A DNA stretch of 64,000 bases from Pseudoalteromonas luteoviolacea (GCF_001696455.1 NZ_MAUJ01000005.1:1-64000); one strand, 5' to 3'; positions 54,029 through 63,349 are shown, counted from the first letter of the stretch. Notes: generated by a model from the letters alone, not told the origin. Translations and numbers: made by a program.

Positions 54029-55237
54029 ATGAAGTTATTGAAGTCATCTGTTTTATTAATCACCGCATTAACCGCGAGCCAATCTGCATTAGCTGACGAT
54101 AATCTAATTAGCAATGGATCATTTGAACAATCGGGTAATATCACAGGGACTTGGAAACTTTTTAACGAACTACCAGGCTGGCAAAGAAGCGGCGCTCGTT
54201 TTGAAATTCAAACTGACCGCTTAGGACTTATTCAACCGCAAGACGGTAGCCAATACTTAGAGCTAGACTCAACCAGCAACTACAACGCTTATCAAACCTT
54301 TGCGACTGAAGCTGGAAAACGCTATGTCATCAGCTTTTATTACTCTCCTCGTGTCGCAAACAATGCACAAACAAACCAAGCAACGGTGAGCTGGGATGGT
54401 CAAGTTGTCGCTAACTTAAACGGTACTTCACGTGGTTGGCAGCATGTTACTGTTACCGTGACTGCTAACTCGTCACAAAGCACGCTGACTTTTAGCGGCA
54501 GCGGCACATCTGACTCTTATGGCGCATTAATAGACAATGTGTCTGTAACCGCAGATTGTGTAACGGGTCTATTCGGTATCAATAATTTTGGCGATGCAGG
54601 AAATGGGTATATCTTCAACTTCGATGTAGAAAATGGCACTTACAGCAAAGTAGCTGGTGTTTCTCACACCGCCTCTAACATCGCATCGAAAGACGGTGTA
54701 CTGTATTTCATGGAACAAAATGACAAAGCGACTAAAGCATCTACCCTGTGGTCTTTAGATTTAGACGGTAATGTAGAAACAGCTGTCACAAATGCAACGT
54801 CTTGGCCCATTTACCGCTCTGCAATTAGCGATGATGGCTTATCTCTGCGCGCCACGAGTAAAACCTACATGTACGACTATGACTTAGCAACTGGTGCAAA
54901 AACAGTACTAGGTAAGTTGAAGTACGCAGGCGATGACTTTAGTCACGGCGACATCGCATACTCAGCCGATAACAATGTACTTTATGTATTAACAGGCAAA
55001 GCACTTTACACACTAGACACTGCCGATATGACTTTGACTGAAATCGGTAAGCATGGTGTCAATTGGGCGTCAGGATTGGCAATATCAGATGACGGTACAC
55101 TTTATGTATCAGGTCGCCAAAGCGGTCAAAATGCTAAAATTTATACATTGAATCCAAATACTGGGGTTGCGACCTATATCATGGACGGCCCAGAGCATAT
55201 TAACGATTTAACCTTTGTCGACAATTACTGTCGTTAA
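54029..55237 (+). CDS. Secreted jelly-roll plus propeller-like protein
   Basis: 402 residues. Signal peptide (~1-22). Residues ~24-175 form a carbohydrate-binding-like beta-sandwich (NLISNGSFEQSG ... YLELDSTSNYNAYQTF ... GALIDNVSV), close to DUF642 and related exported domains. Residues ~178-400 contain blade-like repeats (YIFNFDVENGTY, STLWSLDLDGN, YTLDTADMTL, YTLNPNTGV), suggesting a beta-propeller. No membrane or sorting tail. It lies 171 bases after the PGA-type operon, so it probably has its own promoter, but its jelly-roll resembles the C-terminal domain of the CapA-like protein, so a surface role near the polymer is possible. Confidence 0.65.
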   Translation: MKLLKSSVLLITALTASQSALADDNLISNGSFEQSGNITGTWKLFNELPGWQRSGARFEIQTDRLGLIQPQDGSQYLELDSTSNYNAYQTFATEAGKRYVISFYYSPRVANNAQTNQATVSWDGQVVANLNGTSRGWQHVTVTVTANSSQSTLTFSGSGTSDSYGALIDNVSVTADCVTGLFGINNFGDAGNGYIFNFDVENGTYSKVAGVSHTASNIASKDGVLYFMEQNDKATKASTLWSLDLDGNVETAVTNATSWPIYRSAISDDGLSLRATSKTYMYDYDLATGAKTVLGKLKYAGDDFSHGDIAYSADNNVLYVLTGKALYTLDTADMTLTEIGKHGVNWASGLAISDDGTLYVSGRQSGQNAKIYTLNPNTGVATYIMDGPEHINDLTFVDNYCR

Positions 55238-55254
55238 TTACAACTTGTTGAAAC

Positions 55255-55283
55255 AAAAAAGCCAGCGTTGAGCTGGCTTTTTT
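55255..55283. terminator. Strong bidirectional intrinsic terminator
   Basis: AAAAAA, GCCAGC, 5-base loop, GCTGGC, TTTTTT, 18 bases past the stop codon of the secreted protein gene. Confidence 0.9.
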
Positions 55284-55512
55284 ATATCTAAATACGTCTA
55301 ATCCTAGCTGGTAAGGCTTCCCCAAAGTCTGTCCGCTGGGTATACTGACTCGCTTTTCATGCATAGTTAGTCAATATTTACTTTGCATGTAAGCAATTTG
55401 GGAACTGGCCACCCGTTCAAAGTGTGCGCTAATTTGGCTTCATAAAGCTGTATTAACTCACCAATAATATTAAGGCCACAAAACACATTATGATTAAGTT
55501 TAGGAAGAAAAC

Positions 55513-56949
55513 ATGAATTCATTACCTAATCGAGGCGAGATCCTAGGTCACCCTAAGGGCCTATTCTTGCTTTTCGGCACGGAAATGTGGGAGCGATTTG
55601 GCTACTACGGCATGCGTGCAATCTTAGTACTTTATCTAGTAGCGCAAGTACAAAATGGCGGTTTTGGTTGGACTAATGCAGACGCGTTAAGCCTATATGG
55701 TACATTTACAATGGCCGTATACCTAACCCCTTTGTTCGGTGGTTGGCTAGCAGATAACGTACTAGGACAACGCAAAGCCATCATCATCGGTGGTATCTTG
55801 ATGGCCGCTGGTCACTTTATTATGGGTATTCCTCATAGCATTGTTGCGGGTCAAGAAGAAAACGTTTTTTATATTGGCTTAACACTACTTTGTATTGGTA
55901 ACGGCTTATTCAAACCAAATATTTCTACTATGGTTGGTGATCTATATGAAGAAGGTGATAAGCGCCGTGACGGTGCATTCACTATCTTCTACATGGGTAT
56001 CAACATGGGTGGTGCCCTAGGTCCACTAGTGGCAGGCTATGTCGCTGCAGTTATTAGCTGGCAGGCTGGTTTTGTTGCCGCTGGTATCGGTATGGTGATT
56101 TCAGTTGTGATGCAGATGCTGCTAAGTCAAAAATACTTAGGCGACATCGGTGTTGTACCATCAGCTAAGCTTTCACAACAGCAATCTGCCTCAGGCACTA
56201 AAGAGCCATTGACCAAAGTAGAAAAAGATCGAATCCGCGTCATTTTCACTATGTCTGTATTCAGTATTATCTTCTGGATGGGCTTCGAGCAAGCGGGTGG
56301 CTTAATGAACCTGTTTGCCAATGACTATACTAATCGTATGTTAATGGGCTTTGAAATCCCTGCTTCTTGGTTCCAATCTTTGAACTCCATTTTCATCATC
56401 ATCTTTGCGCCAATCGTCGCGATGATTTGGCTTAAGCTAGATAAAAAAGAGCCTAATTCGCCAGTTAAATTCGCCATCGGCCTCGTATTTTTAGCACTTG
56501 GCTTCCTTACAATGATGTTAGCGCTTATGACAGAGAGCGCAGAGCCAGGCCAAACATTACAAATTAGCATGATGTGGTTAGTACTATTTTACCTTTTCCA
56601 CACGCTTGGTGAACTATGCTTATCTCCAATCGGCCTTTCTATGGTAAGTAAGTTAGCTCCGCTACGTCTGGCTTCTTTACTTATGGGAATTTGGTTCCTG
56701 TGTACAGCCGTGGCTAACAAGATCGCTGGCTTTGTAGGTTCTTTCCTAGGCGAAGGTCAAGAGGCAATGAACAATGCAATGGGCATCTTCATTGGCTTAG
56801 GTGCAACCGCGTTACTATCGGCACTTGCAATGTACTTACTAAGCAACAAACTTGTTGACTGGATGCATGGCGCTGAAGGCGATAACGAGCCTCATACACA
56901 AGAGCACTACCTTGAAAAAGAGCTTGAAGTGAGCGGTGAAAGACAATAA
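55513..56949 (+). CDS. Proton-dependent oligopeptide transporter (POT family)
   Basis: 478 residues, ~12-14 TM helices. Hallmarks: LFGTEMWERFGYYGMRAILV (residues ~22-41) containing the ExxERFxYY proton/peptide motif, NGLFKPNISTMVGDLY (~131-146), and RRDGAFTIFYMGINMGGALG (~155-174). It imports di- and tripeptides with H+. Related to Dtp/YjdL proteins. SD AGGAAGA lies upstream of the ATG. Single gene with its own terminator; it could supply peptides and thus tyrosine to the neighbouring catabolic genes. Confidence 0.94.
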   Translation: MNSLPNRGEILGHPKGLFLLFGTEMWERFGYYGMRAILVLYLVAQVQNGGFGWTNADALSLYGTFTMAVYLTPLFGGWLADNVLGQRKAIIIGGILMAAGHFIMGIPHSIVAGQEENVFYIGLTLLCIGNGLFKPNISTMVGDLYEEGDKRRDGAFTIFYMGINMGGALGPLVAGYVAAVISWQAGFVAAGIGMVISVVMQMLLSQKYLGDIGVVPSAKLSQQQSASGTKEPLTKVEKDRIRVIFTMSVFSIIFWMGFEQAGGLMNLFANDYTNRMLMGFEIPASWFQSLNSIFIIIFAPIVAMIWLKLDKKEPNSPVKFAIGLVFLALGFLTMMLALMTESAEPGQTLQISMMWLVLFYLFHTLGELCLSPIGLSMVSKLAPLRLASLLMGIWFLCTAVANKIAGFVGSFLGEGQEAMNNAMGIFIGLGATALLSALAMYLLSNKLVDWMHGAEGDNEPHTQEHYLEKELEVSGERQ

Positions 56950-56968
56950 ACCGCAAATAAAATTTATA

Positions 56969-56998
56969 AAAAGCCGCGCCATATAGCGCGGTTTTTTT
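56969..56998 (+). terminator. Intrinsic terminator of the POT transporter gene
   Basis: CCGCGC, CATATA, GCGCGG followed by seven T; A-run before the stem. Confidence 0.9.
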
Positions 56999-57380
56999 AT
57001 ATCCACACGAAGCAAATGTACAAAGTACTTTACAACCACCGATATTATCAACACACCGGGACTCGGATTATCAGCAAATTAGTATTTATCTGTAAATTTA
57101 TCCGCGCTAAATAATTTTCATATATTTCTATAACTTATAGATTTTTTGAGGAAATAACCCACTATTTTTTTGTACTATTTTTCAGTTTAATTACAGACTT
57201 TCAATCAAAAAAAATTGTCTGTTTTCATTTTGTGTCTAAACACCTGTAAATGTGCAGCCAAATTTACAAAATGTCGTTCAGCCAATTGGCCCTCAAACCT
57301 TCCACTTTAGAGAAAATTGATTAATCATCCACTGCATAAATTACAACAAGCAATCCAGTGCTTAATGCAGGAGAATGACA
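56999..57380. other. Regulatory upstream region of hppD
   Basis: About 380 bases with no gene. The first 200 are A/T-rich. It contains the candidate TyrR box at 57251-57268, with an extra half-site TGTAAA (57245-57250) directly before it. No clear sigma-70 pair stands out, so the promoter is not called. The hppD ribosome site AGGAG is at 57369-57373. Confidence 0.5.
57251..57268. promoter_or_regulatory. Candidate TyrR box upstream of hppD
   Basis: TGTGCA, GCCAAA, TTTACA: ten of twelve positions match TGTAAA-N6-TTTACA. It lies 113 bases upstream of the hppD start. A preceding TGTAAA adds a half-site. Control of tyrosine catabolism by TyrR/PhhR is known in related bacteria. Confidence 0.45.
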
Positions 57381-58427
57381 ATGAGTGAAGTAAATAATCC
57401 TCTTGGCCTTGTAGGTATCGAATTTACTGAATACGCAACACCAGACGCAGATTACATGGACAAAATCTTTGCTGATTTTGGTTTCTCTAAACTTAAAAAG
57501 TTTAAAGGTAAAGACATCGTTCATTACAACCAGAACGAGATCCATTTCTTACTAAACAACGAGCGTGAAGGTTTCTCAGCTGAGTTTGCTAAGTCACACG
57601 GCCCAGCGATTTGCTCAATGGGTTGGCGTGTAGAAGATGCAGCAAAAGCATTTGAAGTCGCTGTAGAGCGTGGTGCAAAACCTGCAACAGATTCTGCAAA
57701 CAAAGACCTACCATACCCTGCAATTTACGGTATTGGTGACAGCTTAATCTATTTCATCGATGTATTCGGTGATAAAGGCTCTATCTTCGAAAATGACTTT
57801 GAAGATTTAGCTGAGCAAAATATTGTTGAAGATAAAGGTTTCCTTCGCATTGACCACCTAACAAACAATGTTTACAAAGGTACAATGGAAACATGGGCTA
57901 ACTTCTATAAAGGCGTATTTGGCTTTGAAGAAGTGCGTTACTTTGACATCAAAGGTCAAAAAACTGCACTACTTTCATACGCGCTTAAGTCGCCTTGTGG
58001 AACTTTCTCAATTCCTATTAACGAAGGTAAAGACGACAACAACAACCAGATCGATGAGTACCTAGATGAGTACAATGGTCCGGGTGTACAGCACCTTGCG
58101 TTCTTAACAAACGACCTTGTTGGTTCTCTAGACAAACTAGACAAAACAAACATCGCGACGTTAGATATTGTTGATCACTACTACGATACAATTTTCGACC
58201 GTGTTCCTTGGGTTGCTGAAGATAAGCAAAAGATCAAAGAGCACCAGATCTTAGTAGATAGCCAAAGCGAAAACTGTTACTTACTACAGATCTTCACTAA
58301 GAACCTATTCGGTCCTATCTTCATTGAGATGATCCAACGTGTAGATGACGGTGGTTTCGGTGAAGGTAACTTCCAGGCTCTATTTGAGTCAATCGAACGT
58401 GACCAAGAGCGTCGTGGTGTGATTTAA
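57381..58427 (+). CDS. hppD: 4-hydroxyphenylpyruvate dioxygenase
   Basis: 348 residues. Converts 4-hydroxyphenylpyruvate to homogentisate with Fe(II) and O2, the second step of tyrosine breakdown. Two vicinal-oxygen-chelate halves. Iron ligands: H in RIDHLTNNV (~155), H in GVQHLAF (~235) and E in FIEMIQR (~315). C-terminal FGEGNFQALFESIERDQ closes the active site. The start at 57381 is preferred over 57375 because AGGAG is seven bases before it. Homogentisate can also give pyomelanin. A terminator separates it from fahA. Confidence 0.95.
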   Translation: MSEVNNPLGLVGIEFTEYATPDADYMDKIFADFGFSKLKKFKGKDIVHYNQNEIHFLLNNEREGFSAEFAKSHGPAICSMGWRVEDAAKAFEVAVERGAKPATDSANKDLPYPAIYGIGDSLIYFIDVFGDKGSIFENDFEDLAEQNIVEDKGFLRIDHLTNNVYKGTMETWANFYKGVFGFEEVRYFDIKGQKTALLSYALKSPCGTFSIPINEGKDDNNNQIDEYLDEYNGPGVQHLAFLTNDLVGSLDKLDKTNIATLDIVDHYYDTIFDRVPWVAEDKQKIKEHQILVDSQSENCYLLQIFTKNLFGPIFIEMIQRVDDGGFGEGNFQALFESIERDQERRGVI

Positions 58428-58450
58428 TCACTTACCAGTTAAGACAAAAT

Positions 58451-58479
58451 AAAAAGCAGCTTTCCTAAGCTGCTTTTGC
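58451..58479 (+). terminator. Intrinsic terminator after hppD
   Basis: AAGCAGCTT, 4-base loop, AAGCTGCTT with flanking A-run and a short T-run. It would limit readthrough to fahA. Confidence 0.75.
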
Positions 58480-58560
58480 TATTTAAACTTGGCCATATTC
58501 TGGCGAAAGCACAAATTAAAATGCATAGTCATATGCAGTTTGTATAAAAAAGGAAAGACC

Positions 58561-59874
58561 ATGTCTTTTATCAATGAAACACACGATATAAATTTAAAAA
58601 GCTGGGTAGTAAGCGCAAACCAAGCAGGTACTGATTTCCCTATTCAAAACTTACCTTTTGCGTCATTTCGTCGTAAAGGAAGCAGCGAAGAGTTCCGCGG
58701 CGGTGTGGCAATTGGCGACCAAGTATTAGATCTTGGTGCGGTTGCTGCTGCAAATATCTTTGACGGTGTTGCGCAAGAAGCGGCTGAAGCTGCAAACGCA
58801 CAAGCGCTTAATGAATTTATGGGCCTTGGTAAAGCACATTGGTCAGGTCTGCGCCTTGCACTTTCTCGTGCACTGCGTGAAGGCTCTGAGCACCAAAGTA
58901 CGCTGGAAAGTGCACTTGTAGCACAAAATGATGTTGAATATGCATTACCATGTCACATCGGTGACTACACTGATTTCTATACTTCAATCTATCACGCGAC
59001 TGCAGTAGGTAGTTTGTTCCGTCCAGATAACCCGCTTCTTCCTAACTATAAGTGGGTGCCAATCGGTTACCACGGTCGTGCATCATCTATCGATGTTTCT
59101 GGTCAAACTTTCCCTCGTCCAAAAGGTCAAACTAAAGCGCCTGACGCAGAAGCGCCGTCATTTGGTCCATGTAAGCGCCTTGACTATGAGTTAGAGCTGG
59201 GTATTTATCTAGGTAAAGGGAACGAGCTTGGCGATGCAATTGGTATTGAAGATGCAGAAGATCACGTATTTGGTTTCTGTCTATTCAATGACTGGTCAGC
59301 ACGTGATTTGCAAGCTTGGGAATACCAGCCGCTAGGTCCATTCCTTGCTAAAAACTTTGCTTCAACTGTATCCCCTTGGATTGTTACAACAGAAGCGCTT
59401 GCACCTTACCGCACTGCATGGCATCGCGATGAGAACGACCCTCAACCTATGAGCTACCTTGAGTCTACGCAAAACCGTGAAGCAGGTGCATTTGACATTC
59501 AAATGGATGTACTTATCGAAACTGATAAGATGCGCAGCGAGAACGCAGCACCGAGCAAGGTATCTGAGTCTAGCTTTAAGCACAGCTACTGGACAGTTGC
59601 ACAAATGGTCACTCACCACACGGTGAATGGCTGTAACTTCTTACCAGGTGACATGTTAGGTTCTGGCACGCAATCAGGTCCTGAGCATGAAGAAGCAGGT
59701 TCATTACTTGAGCTATCTCGCGGTGGTAAAGAGTCAATCACGTTAAGCAACGGCGAAGAGCGTAAGTTCCTTGAAGATGGTGACAAGGTTATCATGCGCG
59801 GCTGGTGTGAAGCAGACGGCTTCAACCGTATTGGCTTCGGCTCTGTGGAAGGCACGGTACTTCCTGCAAAATAA
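58561..59874 (+). CDS. fahA: Fumarylacetoacetase
   Basis: 437 residues. Splits fumarylacetoacetate to fumarate and acetoacetate, the last step of tyrosine catabolism. N-terminal SH3-like domain (~1-115), then the FAH barrel. Active-site and metal residues: DYTDFYTSIYHA (~135-146), ELELGIYLG (~218) and NDWSARDLQAWEYQPLGPFL (~250-269). The start at 58561 has AAGGAA six bases upstream; the longer frame to 58489 crosses a poor context. The homogentisate dioxygenase and maleylacetoacetate isomerase needed between HppD and FahA are not in this window. Confidence 0.95.
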   Translation: MSFINETHDINLKSWVVSANQAGTDFPIQNLPFASFRRKGSSEEFRGGVAIGDQVLDLGAVAAANIFDGVAQEAAEAANAQALNEFMGLGKAHWSGLRLALSRALREGSEHQSTLESALVAQNDVEYALPCHIGDYTDFYTSIYHATAVGSLFRPDNPLLPNYKWVPIGYHGRASSIDVSGQTFPRPKGQTKAPDAEAPSFGPCKRLDYELELGIYLGKGNELGDAIGIEDAEDHVFGFCLFNDWSARDLQAWEYQPLGPFLAKNFASTVSPWIVTTEALAPYRTAWHRDENDPQPMSYLESTQNREAGAFDIQMDVLIETDKMRSENAAPSKVSESSFKHSYWTVAQMVTHHTVNGCNFLPGDMLGSGTQSGPEHEEAGSLLELSRGGKESITLSNGEERKFLEDGDKVIMRGWCEADGFNRIGFGSVEGTVLPAK

Positions 59875-59900
59875 TTGAATAGTATAATTCTATTTAAATC

Positions 59901-59929
59901 AAAGGCGTGCATAAACACGCCTTTTTTTT
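59901..59929 (+). terminator. Intrinsic terminator of fahA
   Basis: AAAGGCGTG, CATAAA, CACGCCTTT followed by five more T. Confidence 0.9.
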
Positions 59930-59996
59930 GTATTTTTATACTGGCTTTTTGTATAAAAATTGTTAGAGTTAAGCGTTATCTAAATTTTTGAGTGTT

Positions 59997-61097
59997 ATGT
60001 TAAGCGTTATCAAAAGCCTAATAGTTCAGCTATTTCAACCTAAACAACTTATGTTGCGTCAAAACGGCAGAGTGTCACTGTTGACTGTGCCAACTTGGCT
60101 ACAAATCACTTTGACAATAAGTGTTTTTGCAACTTTAATTTGGCTTGGCTTTGCAACAGCTCAATATTTCAAACAAAAACAAGGCATATCACAATTAAAT
60201 AATTCAGTTGCCTTACGAGAGCAAGATTGGCAATCACAAAAAGCCGCATTAGAAGCCAAGCTCGCGCAACAAAATACTCGTATAGCGCAGCTAGATGCTC
60301 AACACGCTGTTTTGAATGAACTGATGGCTTCATTGCCAAGTACAATCACTGAAGAAGCGATTGCTGAACCTGAAGTTCAAGCAGAGCAAACCGATAACGA
60401 GCGCCCTATCGAAGCAGAGCATACCCATGAAAGTGACTTTCATCATCACGCTGTAGAGCTTGATGACGCTCAAACCAAATTGCTTAATCAACTACACGGA
60501 CTGATTGCTAGACGTAATCAAGTCTTAATTGCCAGTATGCAAGAGGCTGGGATTCAAGCTCAGACGTCAACGCAAGCACAAGGTGGTCCGTATCATCAAG
60601 TGCAAAGCAACTTATTACCACAAGCCTATTTAAAGGCAATTGATAGCTCAGTGAAGCTTAACCAGCTAGAGAATTTAGTTCAAACACTCCCAAAAAGTAT
60701 GCCAGTAAAAGAAGACAAATATTATATCTCTAGTGCATTTGGTTACAGAAAAGACCCAATCACGGGTAGGCGTGCTTATCACAAAGGGGTTGATTTGGCT
60801 GGCTGGCATAAAACTCAGATAATAGCCCCTGCGGATGGCAAGGTCACCAGAGCTGGAAAGAATGGCGGCTATGGTAAGTTTATAGAAATTCAACACGCTA
60901 ACGGTGTCACTACACGCTATGGCCATTTACACACGATCAAAGTTAAAAAAGGTCAGCTTATTAAACAGTCTGATGTTATCGCTTTGATGGGCAGCACAGG
61001 AAGAAGTACTAGTACACACTTGCACTATGAGGTATTACAGGATAAAAAGCATATTAACCCTGTTAAACTTGCAAGAGTACTGGAACGTGTTCAATAA
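59997..61097 (+). CDS. M23 family peptidoglycan endopeptidase
   Basis: 366 residues. One TM (~30-52), a coiled coil (~55-90), then a C-terminal M23 (LytM) domain (~240-350). Catalytic and zinc motifs: SAFGYRKDPITGRRAYHKGVD with H and D, and THLHYEV, where HxH completes the site; the upstream segment YGHLHTIK is also typical. It cuts peptide cross-links in murein. Start ATG at 59997 is chosen over the TTG at 59988; no strong ribosome site is visible. It overlaps the bactofilin gene by 11 bases, a conserved pairing. Confidence 0.9.
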   Translation: MLSVIKSLIVQLFQPKQLMLRQNGRVSLLTVPTWLQITLTISVFATLIWLGFATAQYFKQKQGISQLNNSVALREQDWQSQKAALEAKLAQQNTRIAQLDAQHAVLNELMASLPSTITEEAIAEPEVQAEQTDNERPIEAEHTHESDFHHHAVELDDAQTKLLNQLHGLIARRNQVLIASMQEAGIQAQTSTQAQGGPYHQVQSNLLPQAYLKAIDSSVKLNQLENLVQTLPKSMPVKEDKYYISSAFGYRKDPITGRRAYHKGVDLAGWHKTQIIAPADGKVTRAGKNGGYGKFIEIQHANGVTTRYGHLHTIKVKKGQLIKQSDVIALMGSTGRSTSTHLHYEVLQDKKHINPVKLARVLERVQ

Positions 61098-61473
61098 ACT
61101 TAAAAACAATAAATCCACTGCGTTATACGTAGCAATGATCTCCCCCAACACCCAAGTTATTGGTGATATCAAATGTGACGGTGAAATCCAAGTCGATGGC
61201 ACGATCACTGGCAACTTAGAAGTTGAGCACTTAGTGATTGGTGAGCACGGTATTATCGAGGGCAATATTACTGCCACTCAAGTTGAAGTCAAAGGGACTG
61301 TGAATGGTTGTATAACAGCCCAACAGGTACGTTTAGAGCCTTCAGCTAGAGTCCATGGCGACATCGTCCATGATACGCTCAGTATCGAAGCTGGCGCGCA
61401 TATTGAAGGCCAGTTAAAGCACAACACTGACCTATCAAATGTCACCCCTATCGAACAGCAAGAGCAAGCTTAG
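61087..61473 (+). CDS. Bactofilin, polymer-forming cytoskeletal protein
   Basis: 128 residues from GTG. The central beta-helix (~20-105; IGDIKCDGEIQVDGTITGNL, VIGEHGIIEGNI, VKGTVNGCI) is the bactofilin (DUF583) fold that assembles filaments without nucleotide. The GTG at 61087 gives the standard short N terminus (FNKLKNNKS); frames starting at 61027 or 61135 are less likely. Coupled to the M23 gene, with which bactofilins often act at the cell wall to set local growth or shape. The end overlaps the convergent DUF4442 gene by 4 bases. Confidence 0.9.
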   Translation: MFNKLKNNKSTALYVAMISPNTQVIGDIKCDGEIQVDGTITGNLEVEHLVIGEHGIIEGNITATQVEVKGTVNGCITAQQVRLEPSARVHGDIVHDTLSIEAGAHIEGQLKHNTDLSNVTPIEQQEQA

Positions 61474-61937
61474 CTTTTTTCCGTAATATACATCGTGATG
61501 TCGGCGTGAAATACTTTTACGCCTTCACTGTTGAACAACTCGACTGGCACGATGAGGTCTTCTTTGTCCCTCCACTGACGAGGCATGGGAATTTGTGCCT
61601 GCGCTTTTAAATCCGAGTCCGCTTTTTTCAAATATTGAACCGTCATTCCTTTAGGGATCCACCTATGCGTATGGTTTGGCACCGTAGCGTCAGTCACTAC
61701 ACCTGCACATAATTCCGCAAGGTTGCATTGCGCAATCGCGTGCACAGTCCCTATGTGGTTGTGAACAGCTCGACGATTAGGCATTTCGGCACAGATCCGA
61801 CCGCTACTTAGGTGCGTTACTTTCGGTTTGATAGTCGCAAAGTAAGGCGCTCTTTTGCATATTGCTTTACTGAATAGCCAATTACCAAAAGGGAGCCACT
61901 TGAATTTTTTATACGTTTTTAATAGTGAGCTAGCCAT
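61470..61937 (-). CDS. Hotdog-fold thioesterase-like protein (DUF4442)
   Basis: 155 residues. The pattern RRAVHNHIGTVHAIAQCNLAEL (residues ~55-76, quoted in part: NHIGTVHAIAQCNLAE) and WIPKGMTVQYLKKADSDL are typical of the DUF4442/YiiD-type hotdog family. H and N in VHNHIGTVH may form the active site. The substrate acyl group is unknown. Convergent with the bactofilin gene. Confidence 0.82.
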   Translation of the reverse strand: MASSLLKTYKKFKWLPFGNWLFSKAICKRAPYFATIKPKVTHLSSGRICAEMPNRRAVHNHIGTVHAIAQCNLAELCAGVVTDATVPNHTHRWIPKGMTVQYLKKADSDLKAQAQIPMPRQWRDKEDLIVPVELFNSEGVKVFHADITMYITEKS

Positions 61938-62170
61938 ACACTATCCTGATGATTGTTTTTAGCCAAACTAACACATCAGACCAGTTAAAACTAGCGTAAA
62001 AATTGACAGTAAATACTTTTGACTTACTCGCTTTGAAAGTCACTGACTTTAAGTCTGTACGTTTTGCTCCTGACAATTTTAATCATTCGAATAAAATATT
62101 TTCCAATTTCGGCGTTTTGTCCTGTCTTTTTGCTATCTGCACAATACAATAGCGTCGAAAAGGAGACACC

Positions 62171-63349
62171 ATGCAACACCGTACCAGCAAATCTTTAATT
62201 TTTATTCTCGCCCTGCTTGTCATTTTTTGCCCGCTAGGCATTGATTTATACCTGCCTGCCTTTGTCGACATGCAAAATGCCTTGGTCGTTAGTGAGGCTA
62301 AAATTCAGCAAACTGTCAGTGTTTACATGCTGGCTGTAGGCCTTGGGCAATTAATTGCTGGCCCGCTTGCAGATAAATACGGCCGAAAACCCATTGCAAT
62401 CTTTGGTATTGCTCTGTTTATCGCGGGTGCTATTTTGGCAACACTCGCACAAACGTGGGAATGGGTCATGATGGCTCGCGTATTACAGGGCCTAGGCGCT
62501 TGTGCCACATTCGTTAGCGCGTTTGCCATTGTCAGAGATAGTTTTGGCCATAAAGGCAGTGGTCAAATGATCACTTACCTCAATGGTATTGTTTGCTTTA
62601 TCCCTGCGCTCGCGCCCATTTTGGGCGCTTGGTTAACAGTCGAATTTGGCTGGCGAAGTAACTTCTTGTTTTTAAGCGTCTTTGCCGTAATCGGCTTAAT
62701 GGTGATATTTGTGATGTTTAAAGAAACCAAGCCCGAAGACTCTATTTATCAAGGACACATATTAGATTTTCGCCGTTTCACGCCAATGTTGAGTAGCTCA
62801 AAGTTTATGTTTAATGCCTCCATCACCATGGTATGCATGTCTGCGATGTTAGTTTTCGTCGTCGGTGCGCCGGGTTGGATCATGTCTCATTTGAGCAAAC
62901 CGATGTCTGACTTTACCCTGTGGTTTGCCATCAATGCCGCCATTAGTATCGTATCGAGCTTTATTGCACCACAATTCATTAAGCGTAACAGTCGCAGAGC
63001 TCTGCAGTTTGGACTGACACTATTCTGCGGCGCGGGTGTTATTACCTTTGCCTTGCCTCAGACAGATGTCATCACTTACATGCTCCCCATGTATATCGCA
63101 TCTATAGGGTTTGCCTTTACTCTGGGTGCAGCTGCTGGTAACGCACTTGCAGAATTTCCAAAGCAAGCGGGTACAGCCTCTGCACTGATAGGGTTAATGC
63201 AAATGAGTGGCGCCGGCTTACTCGCTGTCGCAACACAACCTCTGGGTTTGATTGCTCCTTGGCAGCTGGCATTACACTTGATTATGGCAATGCCGTTTTT
63301 ATTACTTTTGTTTTCAAAGTATCGTCATACATTGCACAGCGCGGCTTAA
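62171..63349 (+). CDS. Bcr/CflA family multidrug efflux transporter
   Basis: 392 residues, 12 TM helices, major facilitator. Motif A GPLADKYGRKP is near residue 62, and DLYLPAF near the start of TM1 is the Bcr/CflA hallmark (G.D.YLPA). RVLQGLGACATFVSAFAIVRD (~100-120, quoted in part: RVLQGLGACA) is typical of TM4. It exports drugs or metabolites by proton antiport. Start ATG with AAAAGGAG seven bases upstream. Confidence 0.92.
   Translation: MQHRTSKSLIFILALLVIFCPLGIDLYLPAFVDMQNALVVSEAKIQQTVSVYMLAVGLGQLIAGPLADKYGRKPIAIFGIALFIAGAILATLAQTWEWVMMARVLQGLGACATFVSAFAIVRDSFGHKGSGQMITYLNGIVCFIPALAPILGAWLTVEFGWRSNFLFLSVFAVIGLMVIFVMFKETKPEDSIYQGHILDFRRFTPMLSSSKFMFNASITMVCMSAMLVFVVGAPGWIMSHLSKPMSDFTLWFAINAAISIVSSFIAPQFIKRNSRRALQFGLTLFCGAGVITFALPQTDVITYMLPMYIASIGFAFTLGAAAGNALAEFPKQAGTASALIGLMQMSGAGLLAVATQPLGLIAPWQLALHLIMAMPFLLLLFSKYRHTLHSAA

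Noticed and set aside
57090..57107. Second TGTAAA near 57090 as a TyrR box
   Set aside because: The partner half-site at the six-base spacing reads CGCGCT, far from TTTACA.
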